64,000 bases of DNA from Phycobacter azelaicus (GCF_014884385.1 NZ_WKFH01000003.1:1-64000), one strand, 5' to 3'; counted from the first letter of the stretch, positions 29,843-40,269 are shown. Numbers and translations are program-made. Notes: generated by a model not told the origin, from the letters alone.

Positions 29843-30925
29843 CTAGCGCACTTTCAGCGTCGCAAGACCGATCATCGCGAGGATCAGAGATATGATCCAG
29901 AACCGGATCACGATGGTCGGCTCTGCCCAGCCCTTCTTCTCGTAATGGTGATGGATCGGCGCCATCAGGAAGACACGCTTTCCGGTGCGCTTGAAATAGA
30001 GCACCTGGATGATGACGCTCAGCGCCTCAACGACAAATAGCCCGCCCACGATGGCCAGAACCAGCTCGTGCTTGGTGGCAACCGCAATGGCGCCCAACGC
30101 CCCGCCGAGGGCCAGCGAACCGGTATCGCCCATAAACACAGCAGCGGGCGGCGCATTGTACCACAGGAACCCGAGACCTGCGCCAAATAGGGCTGCGGCG
30201 AAGATCAGGATCTCGCCCGTTCCAGGCACATAGTGCACGTCCAGGTATTCCGTGAAATCGACCCGGCCCACAGCATAGGCAATCACGCCCAGCGTACCAC
30301 CGGCGATCATCACAGGCATGATGGCAAGGCCATCCAGCCCGTCGGTCAGGTTCACAGCATTGGCCGCTCCCACGATCACGCAGATCGAGAACGGCACGTA
30401 GAACAGGCCGAGATTTATCAGGGTGTCCTTGAACACCGGCAGCGCCAGCTGGTTCTGCAGCTCCACCGGGTGATAGGCCGCCGCCCACAGGGCCGCAATA
30501 ATGGCAATCAGAATGCCAAGCCCCAGCCGCACCTTTCCCGGCACACCGGCGGTGTTTTGCTTCGAGACCTTGGCGTAGTCATCGGCAAAGCCAATGAGTG
30601 CAAAAGACAGTGTCACAAACAGGACCAGCCATACAAAAGCGTTGTCCCAGCGCGCCCACAAAAGGGTCGAGGTGATCAGTGCCCCCACGATCAGCAAGCC
30701 GCCCATGGTCGGCGTGCCGGCCTTCGACAGATGCGCCTCGGGGCCGTCATCCCGGATCGGCTGCCCCTTGCCCTGCCGCTTGCGCAGCACATTTATCAGG
30801 GGCCGCCCAAACAGAAAGCCGAAGACCAGCGCCGTCATAAAGGCGCCGCCCGCGCGGAAGGTGATATAGCGGAAGAGGTTGTAGAAATCACCGCCATCCG
30901 ACAGCGCCGTCAGCCAATAGAGCAT
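29843..30925 (-). CDS. mraY: phospho-MurNAc-pentapeptide transferase MraY
   Basis: 360 residues with about ten transmembrane helices. Signature sequences are [31 protein letters not shown] in the first cytoplasmic loop (positions about 52-77), [25 protein letters not shown] and the [12 protein letters not shown] segment. The HHHYEKKGW triple-His motif lies near the C-terminus. It transfers phospho-MurNAc-pentapeptide to undecaprenyl phosphate, giving lipid I. It starts 12 bases after murF ends. Confidence 0.98.
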   Translation of the reverse strand: MLYWLTALSDGGDFYNLFRYITFRAGGAFMTALVFGFLFGRPLINVLRKRQGKGQPIRDDGPEAHLSKAGTPTMGGLLIVGALITSTLLWARWDNAFVWLVLFVTLSFALIGFADDYAKVSKQNTAGVPGKVRLGLGILIAIIAALWAAAYHPVELQNQLALPVFKDTLINLGLFYVPFSICVIVGAANAVNLTDGLDGLAIMPVMIAGGTLGVIAYAVGRVDFTEYLDVHYVPGTGEILIFAAALFGAGLGFLWYNAPPAAVFMGDTGSLALGGALGAIAVATKHELVLAIVGGLFVVEALSVIIQVLYFKRTGKRVFLMAPIHHHYEKKGWAEPTIVIRFWIISLILAMIGLATLKVR

Positions 30926-30937
30926 GTCAGCCGGTCC

Positions 30938-32359
30938 TCACTTGGTTACATCGGTATCAGAGTTCTGGCTGCCATGACCCAATTCGCGGATGCCGTCAAC
31001 GATGGATGCCAGTTTCATGCTGAGCGAGCCCTTGACCAGCACGATATCACCCGCCCGGATCTGCCCTGCCAGATCTGCCAGACCATTTCCGCTGACCTCT
31101 TGCCAGCTGCCGCGTTTGCTCTCGGGTAGTGCATCGAACAGATGACGCATCAAGGGTCCAATGCAATGGAGCTGGTCGACGCTTTCCAGCGCCGGGTGCT
31201 CGGCCAGAGCGCGGTGCAACTCTGCCTCCTGCGGGCCAAGTTCTTTCATGTCGCCCAAATAAGCGATGCGGCGCCCACCAGCGCCGACCGGTGTCGCCGC
31301 CAGCACATCCAGCGCCGCTTTCACCGAGGTCGGGTTGGCGTTGTAGCTGTCATCCAGAAGTAGAACCTGCCCTTCTGGGAGCGCCACCTCTTCACGTGCG
31401 CCGCGCCCTGTGACCGGCGACCACAGTGCAAGACTGGAAATCGCCATATCCAGATCCGCGCCAAGCTCTTTTACGCACAGGAGAGCACCCAGCGCATTCA
31501 TCGCGAAATGCGCCCCCAGCGACTGAATGTGCAACTCTGCTGGATCGCCAAGGAGGTTCGCCCTCGCTACGGTCTCTTCACCGCTCAGGCGCACGTCCAA
31601 CAGGCGCGCATCCGCGCCATCTCGGCCAAACCAGCGCGTCTTTGCGCCTACACTCTCGGCAGTCTCTTTCAGGATCGGCGCTTCGGCGATATCCGCGTTG
31701 AGAACCGCCACCCCGCCCGGCTCGAGCCCTTCCAGGATCGAGGCCTTCTCGCGCGCGATCCCGGCAACATTCTCAAACGCCTCCAAATGCACTGCGGCAA
31801 CGGTGGTCACCATGGCCACATGCGGGCGGGCCTGACGGGCCAGCGGCGCGATTTCTCCGGGGTGGTTCATGCCGATCTCGATCACGGCAAACTCCGACTC
31901 CCGCGGCATCCGTGCAAGGGTCAGCGGCACGCCCCAATGATTGTTGTAACTGGCTACGGCGGCATGGGTGCGGCCCTGATCGGACAGAATGCGCGCCAGC
32001 ATTTCCTTGGTCGAGGTTTTCCCGACGGACCCGGTCACAGCCACCACACGCGCATCGGTGCGGGCGCGGGCGGCGCGGCCCAAGGCCTCCAGCCCCGTCT
32101 GCACATCCTCCACCAGCAAAATAGGCGCCCCCTCGGGCACACCTTCGGGAATGCGTGAGACAAGCGCAGCGCCCGCCCCGGCCTCCAGCGCTTGGGCCAC
32201 AAAATCATGCCCATCCCGCACGGCCTTGAGGGCCAAAAACAGATCGCCTTTACGCAGGGTGCGGGTGTCGATGGATACGCCGGTGACGCTCCATTCGCCA
32301 AAGACCTGTCCGCCAGTGGCGGCAGCAGCTTCGGCAGCGGTCCAAAGGGGCATAGTCAT
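30938..32359 (-). CDS. murF: UDP-MurNAc-tripeptide--D-Ala-D-Ala ligase MurF
   Basis: 473 residues. The ATP loop is VTGSVGKTSTKEML. Other Mur-ligase features are NNHWGVPLTLARMP, IEIGMNHPGEI and the C-terminal LLLDDSYNANPTSVKAAL. It adds the D-Ala-D-Ala made by Ddl, whose gene is in the same cluster. Its ATG overlaps the murE stop by four bases, indicating translational coupling. Confidence 0.97.
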   Translation of the reverse strand: MTMPLWTAAEAAAATGGQVFGEWSVTGVSIDTRTLRKGDLFLALKAVRDGHDFVAQALEAGAGAALVSRIPEGVPEGAPILLVEDVQTGLEALGRAARARTDARVVAVTGSVGKTSTKEMLARILSDQGRTHAAVASYNNHWGVPLTLARMPRESEFAVIEIGMNHPGEIAPLARQARPHVAMVTTVAAVHLEAFENVAGIAREKASILEGLEPGGVAVLNADIAEAPILKETAESVGAKTRWFGRDGADARLLDVRLSGEETVARANLLGDPAELHIQSLGAHFAMNALGALLCVKELGADLDMAISSLALWSPVTGRGAREEVALPEGQVLLLDDSYNANPTSVKAALDVLAATPVGAGGRRIAYLGDMKELGPQEAELHRALAEHPALESVDQLHCIGPLMRHLFDALPESKRGSWQEVSGNGLADLAGQIRAGDIVLVKGSLSMKLASIVDGIRELGHGSQNSDTDVTK

Positions 32360-33858
32360 ACTGTTTTCCCGTCCAGCGCCGCGACAGCCATGCTGGCCTG
32401 CTCCACATCGTCAAAGGGCAGGACATCGCTACCCACAACCTGACCGGTCTCGTGCCCTTTGCCGCAAACCAGAAGCGCATCACCCGGCTCGAGCGCGGCG
32501 ACGCCACGCAGGATCGCCTCGGCGCGGTCGCCGACTTCCAGCGCGTCCGGCGCCCCGCCTTTGACGGCAGCGCGGATCACGGCAGGGTCTTCGCTGCGTG
32601 GGTTATCATCGGTCACAATCACCATATCCGCATTGTCATGCGCTGCCTTGCCCATAAGCGGGCGTTTACCCGTATCCCGATCGCCCCCGGCGCCAACGAT
32701 GGCAATCAGGCGCCCCAGCACATGCGGACGCAGCGCCTTGATCGCGGTCGAGACAGCATCGGGCGTGTGGGCATAATCGACAAAGACCGAGGCCCCATTG
32801 TCGCGGGTTGCCGCCAGTTGCATCCGCCCGCGCACGGTCGTGAGTTCACCCAGGGTCTCGAACACCCGCTCCGGCTCTTCACCGCTGGCGATGACCAGAC
32901 CGCAGGCCATCAGAACATTCTCTGCCTGAAACCCGCCAATGAGATTGAGCCGCGCCATGAAGGGCCTATCATGCCAGGAAAACCGGATGTCCTGCCCGGT
33001 GCCATCATAGCGCTGCCCAACGAGGGAGAGATCGCCAAGACCGCGCCCTATGGTGATCACCTCCTGCCCGCGGGCCGCCGCGATGGCGCGCATCTCCGCC
33101 CCGCGCGGATCGTCCATGTTGATGACTGCAACACCTTCTTCGGGCAGCACCCGGCGGAAGAGCCCTGCCTTGGCGGCAAAATACTCTTCGAATGTGTGGT
33201 GATAATCCAGATGATCCTGGCTGAGATTGGTAAAGCCTGCCGCCGCCAGCTCCACACCATCAAGGCGCCGCTGATCGAGCCCGTGAGAGGAGGCTTCCAT
33301 CGCTGCATGCGTAACCCCGGCAGAGGCCGCAGCCGCCAGTGCGCGATGCAGGGTGATCGGCTCGGGCGTCGTATGGGCCAGCGGATAGCTCCAACCGCCT
33401 TCAACGCCTGTCGTGCCTAAGTTCACCGCCTCGTATCCCATCGCCATCCAAATCTGGCGCACGAAGGTCGAGACCGAAGTCTTACCATTGGTGCCGGTAA
33501 CCGCGACCATTGTCTGCGGCTGAGCGCCGAACCAGAGCGCGGCAGTGAAGGCGAGCACCTGCCGGGGATCCTCGACCACGATCAGCGCGGCATGGCTCTC
33601 GGCCAACGCGCCGGTGGAAAGTTCCGCTCCGGCGGCATCGGTCAGGATAGCAGCGGCCCCCTCGGCCAACGCGGCCGGAATGAAATTGGCGCCATGCACG
33701 GTGCTACCAGGCAAGGCTACAAACAAGGCACCTTCCCCCACCTTGCGGCTGTCCACCACAAGGTCCGAGATCAGCGGGTCCGCGCCGCCGCGAGCCGTGA
33801 GACCAAGCTGGCTCAGACGCCGCGGCGCCGGTTTATCCTGTTCAGAAGTGCGACTCAT
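32356..33858 (-). CDS. murE: UDP-MurNAc-dipeptide--meso-diaminopimelate ligase MurE
   Basis: 500 residues. The ATP loop is VTGTNGKTSVSTF; TTGVEGG and the EASSHGLDQ motif are typical of MurE. The DNPR motif in VTDDNPRSEDP is the marker of enzymes that add meso-diaminopimelate rather than lysine, as expected for a Gram-negative. It sits 20 bases after ftsI and overlaps murF. Confidence 0.97.
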   Translation of the reverse strand: MSRTSEQDKPAPRRLSQLGLTARGGADPLISDLVVDSRKVGEGALFVALPGSTVHGANFIPAALAEGAAAILTDAAGAELSTGALAESHAALIVVEDPRQVLAFTAALWFGAQPQTMVAVTGTNGKTSVSTFVRQIWMAMGYEAVNLGTTGVEGGWSYPLAHTTPEPITLHRALAAAASAGVTHAAMEASSHGLDQRRLDGVELAAAGFTNLSQDHLDYHHTFEEYFAAKAGLFRRVLPEEGVAVINMDDPRGAEMRAIAAARGQEVITIGRGLGDLSLVGQRYDGTGQDIRFSWHDRPFMARLNLIGGFQAENVLMACGLVIASGEEPERVFETLGELTTVRGRMQLAATRDNGASVFVDYAHTPDAVSTAIKALRPHVLGRLIAIVGAGGDRDTGKRPLMGKAAHDNADMVIVTDDNPRSEDPAVIRAAVKGGAPDALEVGDRAEAILRGVAALEPGDALLVCGKGHETGQVVGSDVLPFDDVEQASMAVAALDGKTV

Positions 33859-33878
33859 CCGGGCACCCTCGCCAATCG

Positions 33879-35663
33879 TCAGTTTGAGGTGAGGGTTATA
33901 TCAGTCAGTTGAGGAGGTTCAACTTGCGGCCTGAGGCCCAGAAGCGGCGCGATGCGTTTCACCATTTCAGCTGCAACAGGTGTCGCCGTCCAGCCAGCGG
34001 TGCGGCGCTCTTCGCCATGGGCAATGACGGAAGGCTCATCAAGGGTTACGACCAGAACATACCTCGGGTTGCTGGACGGGAAGATCGAGGCGAAGGTGGC
34101 GATCACCTTGTCTTCGTAATAGCCACCCCGCGGTTTGGGCTTGTCAGCCGTGCCGGTCTTGCCGCCCACCTGATAGCCCGGAACACGGGCAAAGCTGGCG
34201 GTGCCTTCGGTGACCACACGGCGCAGCATGGTGCGCGCGGCATTAGCCGCTTCGGCCGACATCACCCGCGCGCCGCGCCGGGGACCGTTCTGCTTCAGAA
34301 TGGTCGGGTTGACACGATAGCCGCCATTGGCGATCGCCGCATAACCCGCGGCCAGATGCATAGCCGTGGTGGAAATGCCGTGGCCGTAGGAAATCGTCAT
34401 GGCCGACAGCTCCGACCAGTTCTTTGGTGTCAGCGGCTGACCGCCGCTTGCTTCGACAATCTCGATCGGGGTTGGCTCCAGCATGCCAAGTTCGTTCAAA
34501 AAGCTTCTTTGACGGTCCGCACCGATCTGCTGTGCAAGGCGCGCCGTTCCGATGTTGGACGACTTCTCGATGATCTCGCTGACCGTCATGGAGTTCCCGT
34601 AGTGACGAAAATCGCGGATCGTGAATTTGCCCCAGCGCAAAGGCCCACGAGTATCTATCACGGTATCCGAAGACACCAGCCCCAGATCGATCGCCTGAGC
34701 GGCGGTGAAGATCTTGAACGTGGACCCAAGCTCATAAACACCCTGGACCGCCCGGTTGAACAGTGGGCTGACGGACGGGTCAAACCCGGATGTTGGCGGG
34801 CGCGGGCGATCATTCGGGTCAAAATCTGGCAGCGAGACAACTGAAATCACCTCGCCGGTGTGCACATCCAGTAGGATGGAGGTCGCCCCCTTGGCATTCA
34901 TCAGCTTCATGCCGCCATCCAGCACCCGCTCGGCCGCAGCCTGCACAGTCAGATCAAGAGAAAGCTGAAGCGGCCTGTCGCCATTGGACGGATCACGCAG
35001 GTAGTCGTCAAACTCCTTCTCGACACCGGCCACGCCGATCACCTCGGCGGCAGAGACGCCCTCTTTGCCAAAGCCAGCGCCGCCCAGGATGTGAGCCGCA
35101 ACGCTGCCGTTAGGGTAAAGGCGCATCTCGCGCGGGCCAAACAGCAGGCCGGGATCGCCGATATCATGCACCGCCTGCTTTTGCTCGGGGCTGATTTTCT
35201 TTTTGATCCACAAGAACTTGCGCTTGCCCGTAAATTTCTCGATCAGCTCATCGCGATCAAGATCCGGGAAGATCTCTGCCAGACGCGTGGCGGCGCCTTC
35301 GGGGTCGATCATCTGCCGGGGTTGCGCGTAAAGGGAATGCGTTTCGAAATTGGTCGCCAGGATCCGACCCTGCCGGTCCACGATATCGGCGCGCTGCGCG
35401 GCAATGACGCTGCCCGCCACGCTAGCGACAGGCTCGCTCGGCTCGGACGTGGCCAGAACGCCCATGCGCCCTGCAACCGCCACATAGGCGCAAACGAAAA
35501 AGACCCCAAGTACCAAAAGGCGCCCCTCGGCGCGCTGGCGGGCCTTGGCCTGCATATCCTCGTGACGCAGACGGATGTTTTCCTTTTCGATGACATCGGG
35601 ATTCTGCCCTTTGGCACGGGCATTCAGGATACGGGCCAGGGGGCGCAAAGGCGTGCGGATCAT
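33879..35663 (-). CDS. ftsI: septal penicillin-binding protein FtsI (PBP3)
   Basis: 594 residues. It has a basic cytoplasmic N-terminus, one transmembrane anchor (about residues 48-66), a pedestal domain and a transpeptidase domain. The acyl-enzyme motif is S314-T-F-K317, the second motif is SSN at 368-370 and the third is KTG at 502-504. It cross-links septal peptidoglycan and works with FtsW. It overlaps ftsL by four bases. Confidence 0.97.
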   Translation of the reverse strand: MIRTPLRPLARILNARAKGQNPDVIEKENIRLRHEDMQAKARQRAEGRLLVLGVFFVCAYVAVAGRMGVLATSEPSEPVASVAGSVIAAQRADIVDRQGRILATNFETHSLYAQPRQMIDPEGAATRLAEIFPDLDRDELIEKFTGKRKFLWIKKKISPEQKQAVHDIGDPGLLFGPREMRLYPNGSVAAHILGGAGFGKEGVSAAEVIGVAGVEKEFDDYLRDPSNGDRPLQLSLDLTVQAAAERVLDGGMKLMNAKGATSILLDVHTGEVISVVSLPDFDPNDRPRPPTSGFDPSVSPLFNRAVQGVYELGSTFKIFTAAQAIDLGLVSSDTVIDTRGPLRWGKFTIRDFRHYGNSMTVSEIIEKSSNIGTARLAQQIGADRQRSFLNELGMLEPTPIEIVEASGGQPLTPKNWSELSAMTISYGHGISTTAMHLAAGYAAIANGGYRVNPTILKQNGPRRGARVMSAEAANAARTMLRRVVTEGTASFARVPGYQVGGKTGTADKPKPRGGYYEDKVIATFASIFPSSNPRYVLVVTLDEPSVIAHGEERRTAGWTATPVAAEMVKRIAPLLGLRPQVEPPQLTDITLTSN

Positions 35664-36022
35664 GGCTGATCCTCCCCGCCGGAGGTCGCATTCAGCCCCG
35701 AAACATCAATACCGCCAGTGATCGCAAGCGCGGGAATGGGGGGATAGGCCACCTCATCGACTCGGCCAAACTGATCGGGGCGCAGGGGCAAGAGGCCAAG
35801 CCTGTCAAAGTTCAGCTCCGCCAGACCGATCAAACGGTCGGGGCGGTTTAGATAGGCCCATTCGGCCTTCAGCACGCCAAGGCGCACCTGAGCCGCGCCA
35901 ATGTCACGCTGCAACTGGCGCGTTTCCTTGAGTACCTGCTGCGTGGCGTAATTCTCGCGGTAAGCCCAGAAGGCAAGACCAAAGACCGCCAAAGCGGTGA
36001 CGGCATATAAGAGCGACTTCAT
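35660..36022 (-). CDS. ftsL: cell division protein FtsL
   Basis: 120 residues. A hydrophobic N-terminal segment ([19 protein letters not shown], residues about 4-22) is followed by a coiled-coil-prone stretch ([33 protein letters not shown]; positions about 27-59) and a short C-terminal region. Sequence conservation of FtsL is low, so the call leans on position between rsmH and ftsI, with four-base overlaps on both sides, and on topology. Confidence 0.9.
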   Translation of the reverse strand: MKSLLYAVTALAVFGLAFWAYRENYATQQVLKETRQLQRDIGAAQVRLGVLKAEWAYLNRPDRLIGLAELNFDRLGLLPLRPDQFGRVDEVAYPPIPALAITGGIDVSGLNATSGGEDQP

Positions 36023-37011
36023 CTGCGCGCCTCCTTCAACTGTGGCATGCCCAGCTCACGGGCGGAGATGGGCTGTGGCGGCGCATCAGTGCGCCGACCT
36101 ACCCGCAAACGGGCCGAGCGGGAGCGCGGGTTCTCCGCAAGCTCCTGATCGTCAGGGCCAATGGCCTTGCGGGTGACGATTTCGAACTGCGCGGGCGTTT
36201 CTTCGATCTCGGGCGCGTAGCGATTGGCGCGCCCGGTCTTGCCCGCACGGTGCTGAAAGAAACGTTTGACCATGCGGTCCTCGACCGAATGGAAGGTCAC
36301 AACCGCCAGAAGGCCACCGGGTTTGAGCGCGCGCTCCGCGGCGAGCAGCCCTTCGAACAGCTCATCGTACTCGGCATTCACCGCAATGCGCAGCGCCTGA
36401 AAGCTGCGCGTCGCAGGATGGGACTGGCCCGGCTTGGGGCGCGGCAGACAGGATTCGATAATCGCGGCCAGTTGCAGAGTGGTTGTGATCGGCTCCAGCG
36501 CGCGGGCCTTGACGATAGCGCGAGCAATGCGGCGGCTGGCGCGCTCTTCGCCATAGTGGAACAGGATGTCGGCCAGCTCTTCTTCGCCAAGCTCCGCCAC
36601 CAGATCCGCCGCCGAAGGCCCCTCCTGCGACATGCGCATATCAAGGGGGCCATCCTTCATGAAGGAAAAACCGCGCTCGGCAAGATCGAGCTGCATGGAC
36701 GAGACGCCAAGATCCAGCACGACGCCATCCAGATCCTGCGCATATTCGTCCATGCGGGAAAAAACGCCCTGCTGCTGCACCAGCCGGTCGCCGTAGTCTC
36801 CGGCCCAGGCGCTGGCCATCTCAAAGGCCAGCGGATCGCGATCCACCGCAATTACCTGATCCGCGCCTGCATCAAGCAGCGCGCGCGTGTAGCCGCCCGC
36901 GCCAAAGGTGCCATCAAGCCACCGCCCTGATACCGGAGCAACAGCCTTGAGCAATGGACGCAGCAATACGGGAATGTGAGGACCGGAGGAAACGGATTGG
37001 CCCGAAGTCAT
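36019..37011 (-). CDS. rsmH: 16S rRNA (cytosine(1402)-N4)-methyltransferase RsmH
   Basis: 330 residues. SAM-binding motif [16 protein letters not shown] lies near residue 35; [16 protein letters not shown] and [14 protein letters not shown] follow. [19 protein letters not shown] and the C-terminal [14 protein letters not shown] complete the family signature. It methylates C1402 of 16S rRNA. It is the second gene of the dcw cluster and lies three bases after mraZ. Confidence 0.97.
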   Translation of the reverse strand: MTSGQSVSSGPHIPVLLRPLLKAVAPVSGRWLDGTFGAGGYTRALLDAGADQVIAVDRDPLAFEMASAWAGDYGDRLVQQQGVFSRMDEYAQDLDGVVLDLGVSSMQLDLAERGFSFMKDGPLDMRMSQEGPSAADLVAELGEEELADILFHYGEERASRRIARAIVKARALEPITTTLQLAAIIESCLPRPKPGQSHPATRSFQALRIAVNAEYDELFEGLLAAERALKPGGLLAVVTFHSVEDRMVKRFFQHRAGKTGRANRYAPEIEETPAQFEIVTRKAIGPDDQELAENPRSRSARLRVGRRTDAPPQPISARELGMPQLKEARR

Positions 37012-37014
37012 GCC

Positions 37015-37521
37015 TCAAACCCCTCCGGCGCCATCAAGAAACTGAAGCGGATCAAAGCCTTCTGGCAGTTCCGCCATCCGTTTTTCGACTTCGGCCATCT
37101 CGACTTCTTCATAGGTCTGCGGCTTCCAGATCTGGAAGGTATCACCTGATGCAATGAAAAATGCCTCACCCTCAAGCCCGATCTTGTTGCGCAGCTTGGC
37201 AGGCAGGACGAGGCGGCCGGTCTCGTCCACGGTGGTCGGCAGGGATTGACCGTTGAACATGCGCTCAAGCAGCTTGCGCTGAAAGGATCCGCGCGGCAGT
37301 TCGGCGATCTTGGCATCGACTTCTTCGATTGCCTCCATCGTATAGCACTCAAGGAATTTGCGGCTGTCGTCACCGTAGACGATCACGAGTTCGGGGTTGT
37401 CGCCGGGCTGCTGCCAGTTGGGATCGCAAGCCTCCAGAACGCGGCGAAAGGAAGCCGGGATAGACACCCGCCCCTTGCTGTCCACCTTGTGGTGGCTTTC
37501 GCCTCTGAACCTGCGGCCCAA
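37015..37521 (-). CDS. mraZ: division and cell wall cluster regulator MraZ
   Basis: 168 residues if a TTG at 37521 is the start, giving a protein that begins LGRRFRGESHHKVDSKGRVSIP, which aligns with relatives. An AAGGG lies upstream. The frame is open to 37599 with a Thr/Arg-rich extension that is unlikely to be translated. MraZ has two AbrB-like halves, each with a DxxGR motif: VDSKGRVSIPASFR and VDETGRLVLPAKLR. It is a DNA-binding regulator of its own operon in other bacteria. A candidate target is noted at 37789-37810. Confidence 0.9.
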   Translation of the reverse strand: MGRRFRGESHHKVDSKGRVSIPASFRRVLEACDPNWQQPGDNPELVIVYGDDSRKFLECYTMEAIEEVDAKIAELPRGSFQRKLLERMFNGQSLPTTVDETGRLVLPAKLRNKIGLEGEAFFIASGDTFQIWKPQTYEEVEMAEVEKRMAELPEGFDPLQFLDGAGGV

Positions 37522-38325
37522 TTTACCGTCCCTTTTTCGCGTCCCTCGCGGTGTGTTTTGCCCCCTGGAAGTGAAAGCGGCGGGTTGATCTGCTGCCACT
37601 GATCAACCCGCCGCCTTGTCCCGCCTTGCGGGGATGTCCGACTGCGCGCGCCACCTGGGGGGATGTCTGCTCGCCCGCGCGCCGGAGCTCTTGGTTCGAT
37701 GAAAGCGAAGGCCTGTATGAAACCTGCTTTTTGTGTTTTCGCGTGGGGTCGTTTGGTGCCCCGTCCTTGCTCTCTTTCGATGACAAAAGGGATACTATGG
37801 GAAATTAGGGTACGGCAATAAGTTTCTTCACCAAGACACGGGAAAACACCGGTTAAGACGGGCAAATCCTATTAAGACACTTTTAACCTTCTCAAATCGC
37901 ACAGCCTAAATTGCGCCAATTTTAACTTTCACACCTATATGTAGTGGTCACGGAACATCCCCCAAGCACCCATAGTTTCCCAGAAAAAAAATAAGGCATT
38001 TTTGTGGCAGGCCAGATGTTCACGTTACATTCTCGAGCTCGCACCCCCAATTCGGTCACAAGCAGGCCATTCCCAGCCAGAATCACTCCCAAAGCGCCAC
38101 TTGCGATTCGCCTAAATCGCCCCCCGATCCCCCGCGCAGCGCAGGGCAGCCAAGGCGCGCCCATGAATTCCCATGAGACCCTCACGCCCCCAGAACGCGC
38201 AGCAAAAGAGACCACCGCCCACCCCGAAGGCTTTTGGCGCTACGCGCCGCCTTTCACCATTGATGTGACTTGCGCACATATGCAGAGCATTCGCGCAGCC
38301 CGGCAGATAGAAAGCACCGCCCTGA
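37522..38325. other. mraZ leader and non-coding gap
   Basis: About 800 bases without a convincing gene. It holds the likely dcw promoter region (37600-37900), which includes a run of GGG repeats at about ten-base spacing and AT-richer sequence from 37800 to 38000. Open frames here, such as 38004-38378, lack ribosome sites and have no protein-like composition. RNase P RNA, which sits near mraZ in some alphaproteobacteria, was looked for and not seen. Confidence 0.5.
37789..37810 (-). promoter_or_regulatory. candidate MraZ-binding repeats upstream of mraZ
   Basis: Three GGG cores at 37789, 37799 and 37808 (AGGGA, TGGGA and AGGGT in context) are spaced 10 and 9 bases apart. MraZ of E. coli is known to bind TGGGN repeats with five-base spacers near its own promoter. 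On the minus strand a weak TTGCCG-N17-GTATCC promoter-like pair overlaps the repeats. The site is about 270 bases before the mraZ start. Confidence 0.4.
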
Positions 38326-38673
38326 TCAAACCCGCCCGGCGACAGGTCCGCCCACGCGGCCACAGGAGCAGGTTTTGATGAGGGACGAAAAGGCATCCGC
38401 CAGAAATGACAAAGCCCGCCCCGTCAGGAGACGTTCCAGGCTGACCCCATCGATGGACACGTCGAGGTACTCAGAGGAGTTTTTGACGTCACCTTCTTCA
38501 ATGACAAAGGACAGCACCGCATCGCCAGAGATCGACGTCGGCGTCACGAGGTTGTCAAAATCCAAGTAGGGATAGGAGCTATGCGTATTTGACCCCGGAC
38601 CCAAGGTTATGGTTACAGCCTGCGCCGTGCCTGTGCATGCGACAAGGCATGCCGCAAACAAAGTCGTCTTCAT
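38326..38673 (-). CDS. putative secreted protein, possibly a truncated remnant
   Basis: 115 residues from the ATG at 38673. A clean signal peptide, MKTTLFAACLVACTGTAQA, is followed by a beta-rich stretch: VTITLGPGSNTHSSYPYLDF, then DAVLSFVIEEGDVKNSSEYLDVSIDGVSLERLL. The last 25 residues look different in composition (Cys, Gly, Arg) and may be a read-through of a broken 3' end. The start resembles secreted sorting-signal proteins of Roseobacters, but the expected C-terminal anchor is missing. Only a G-run precedes the ATG. It could be a gene remnant. Confidence 0.45.
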   Translation of the reverse strand: MKTTLFAACLVACTGTAQAVTITLGPGSNTHSSYPYLDFDNLVTPTSISGDAVLSFVIEEGDVKNSSEYLDVSIDGVSLERLLTGRALSFLADAFSSLIKTCSCGRVGGPVAGRV

Positions 38674-38865
38674 GCCCCCCCAATCCACCCAAGGTGGAAC
38701 AGTCCCAAAACCCAACAGCTCTCACCACCTCAAGGATCAAATCACAACTTTTTGCCCATCCTTCATAGCCTGCGCGCCAAAGCCGTCGCCTGTGCAACGT
38801 AACAGGGCCGTCGGTTGACCTGCAGCTTGCGCGCTGCTTTGGGCTTGGCCTTACCGACGGCCTCG

Positions 38866-39945
38866 TCAGGCCATGCCGCCTTGCACCAGGCCCGCTGCAA
38901 TGCGCCCATAAGCCTCGGCCATGGCGCCATCCCCTGCTGCTATCGGCGTGCCGCCATCGGCAGCCAGACGCGTCTCCAGATCGATCGGCAGCATCCCCAG
39001 CAACGGAAGGTCAAGCCGCTTTGCCTCGGCCGCTGTGCCACCGTGGCCAAAGATATGATGCTCGCCGCCGCAGTCCGGGCAAGTAAAGAAGGACATGTTT
39101 TCCACCAGCCCCAGTACCGGCACCTTCAACTGCTCGAACATGTTGAGCGCCTTGCGGGCATCAATAAGAGCCACATCCTGCGGCGTGCTGACCACGATTG
39201 CGCCCGTCAGTTCGGCCTTGGTGCACAAGGTAAGCTGCACATCGCCAGTGCCGGGCGGCAGATCCACGATCAGAACGTCAAGCTCTCCCCAGTCCACCTG
39301 GCCCAGCATCTGTTGCAGGGCGCCCATCAGCATCGGGCCGCGCCAGATCACCGCCTTGGCGTCGTCCACCATCAGGCCGATGGACATCAGAGTGACCCCA
39401 TGAGCCTGCAAAGGCGTGATCCGCTGCCCATCAGGGCTCGATGGGCTGCCAGTGACCCCCATCATCCGCGGCTGGCTGGGGCCATATATGTCTGCATCCA
39501 AGAGACCGACCTTGCGCCCCTGCCGTGCAAGCGCAACAGCGAGGTTGGCACTGACAGTGGATTTGCCAACGCCGCCCTTGCCGGATCCAACTGCCAGAAT
39601 ACGCGCAACCCCCTTCGGCCTGATCGGCCCCTGCTGCGGCTTTGGGTGCCCCCCGATCTTGAGCCCACCGCCTGGTTTTCCCGCAGGCTGCGCAGCAGGC
39701 CCATGCGCTGTCAGGGCCACCGATACAGTCTCCACCCCCGCAAGCGACATGACAACCGCCTCGGCTGCGCGGCGCAGTGGCTCCATCTGCTGGGCGATAG
39801 CAGGACTGGGAGCTTCAATCACGAAACTGACCTTTGTGCTGTCGATCTGCAGGGCCCGCAGCATGTCCCGCGACACAAGGGTGCCGCCATCCGGGAGCTC
39901 CAGCCGCTCAAGGGCCTCACGAATCTGATCCTGGGTCACGGCCAT
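38866..39945 (-). CDS. apbC: Mrp/ApbC family iron-sulfur carrier ATPase
   Basis: 359 residues from [18 protein letters not shown] lies seven bases before this ATG. The frame is open to 40077 but that part is not protein-like. An N-terminal DUF59-like (MIP18) domain spans about residues 1-80. The deviant Walker [20 protein letters not shown] and the CPDC pair in [17 protein letters not shown] are typical of Mrp proteins that bind and transfer iron-sulfur clusters. The Pro/Gly-rich linker between the domains is normal for the group. Confidence 0.93.
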   Translation of the reverse strand: MAVTQDQIREALERLELPDGGTLVSRDMLRALQIDSTKVSFVIEAPSPAIAQQMEPLRRAAEAVVMSLAGVETVSVALTAHGPAAQPAGKPGGGLKIGGHPKPQQGPIRPKGVARILAVGSGKGGVGKSTVSANLAVALARQGRKVGLLDADIYGPSQPRMMGVTGSPSSPDGQRITPLQAHGVTLMSIGLMVDDAKAVIWRGPMLMGALQQMLGQVDWGELDVLIVDLPPGTGDVQLTLCTKAELTGAIVVSTPQDVALIDARKALNMFEQLKVPVLGLVENMSFFTCPDCGGEHHIFGHGGTAAEAKRLDLPLLGMLPIDLETRLAADGGTPIAAGDGAMAEAYGRIAAGLVQGGMA

Positions 39946-40269
39946 CGGTGTCTCCTTATTCTTGGGCGCCCCGGCAGCGCGCTCCACCTGATATAGGTTC
40001 GCCACCGTGAGCCCAAGCAAAATTGCCGTAACGGCACCCTCTCCGCACCAGACACGGTACGCCCAATATGGAGGCAATTAAGATATTTCCGGTGTCATTT
40101 TGCACATTTGAGAGCAACGCCCCCTCAAGACCCATGCAAATGCCGCATAGCAGAAATGCCAACTCAGGGGATTGTGCACCTGCAGCATAACCTTAAATTG
40201 GTGTTCAAGAAACGCCTTAACCGGCACCGCAAGACAACACTGTTTGAAACCAGATTGAGGAGCTGCCCG
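39946..40269 (+). promoter_or_regulatory. gap upstream of the DUF1127 gene
   Basis: A 324-base divergent gap between apbC and the DUF1127 gene. It should contain the stress promoter for DUF1127 and the small-RNA array. The only heat-shock-sigma-like pair I can see is TTGAGA at 40108 and CCATGC at 40132 with an 18-base spacer, a weak match to RpoH promoters. No transcript start can be assigned by eye. Confidence 0.3.

Noticed and set aside
37522..38325. possible RNase P RNA near mraZ
   Set aside because: The AGGAAAGTCC-type core and other conserved segments are absent on both strands.
38004..38378. 124-codon plus-strand frame in the mraZ-apbC gap
   Set aside because: No ribosome site, biased composition, and overlap with the secreted-protein frame; not protein-like.
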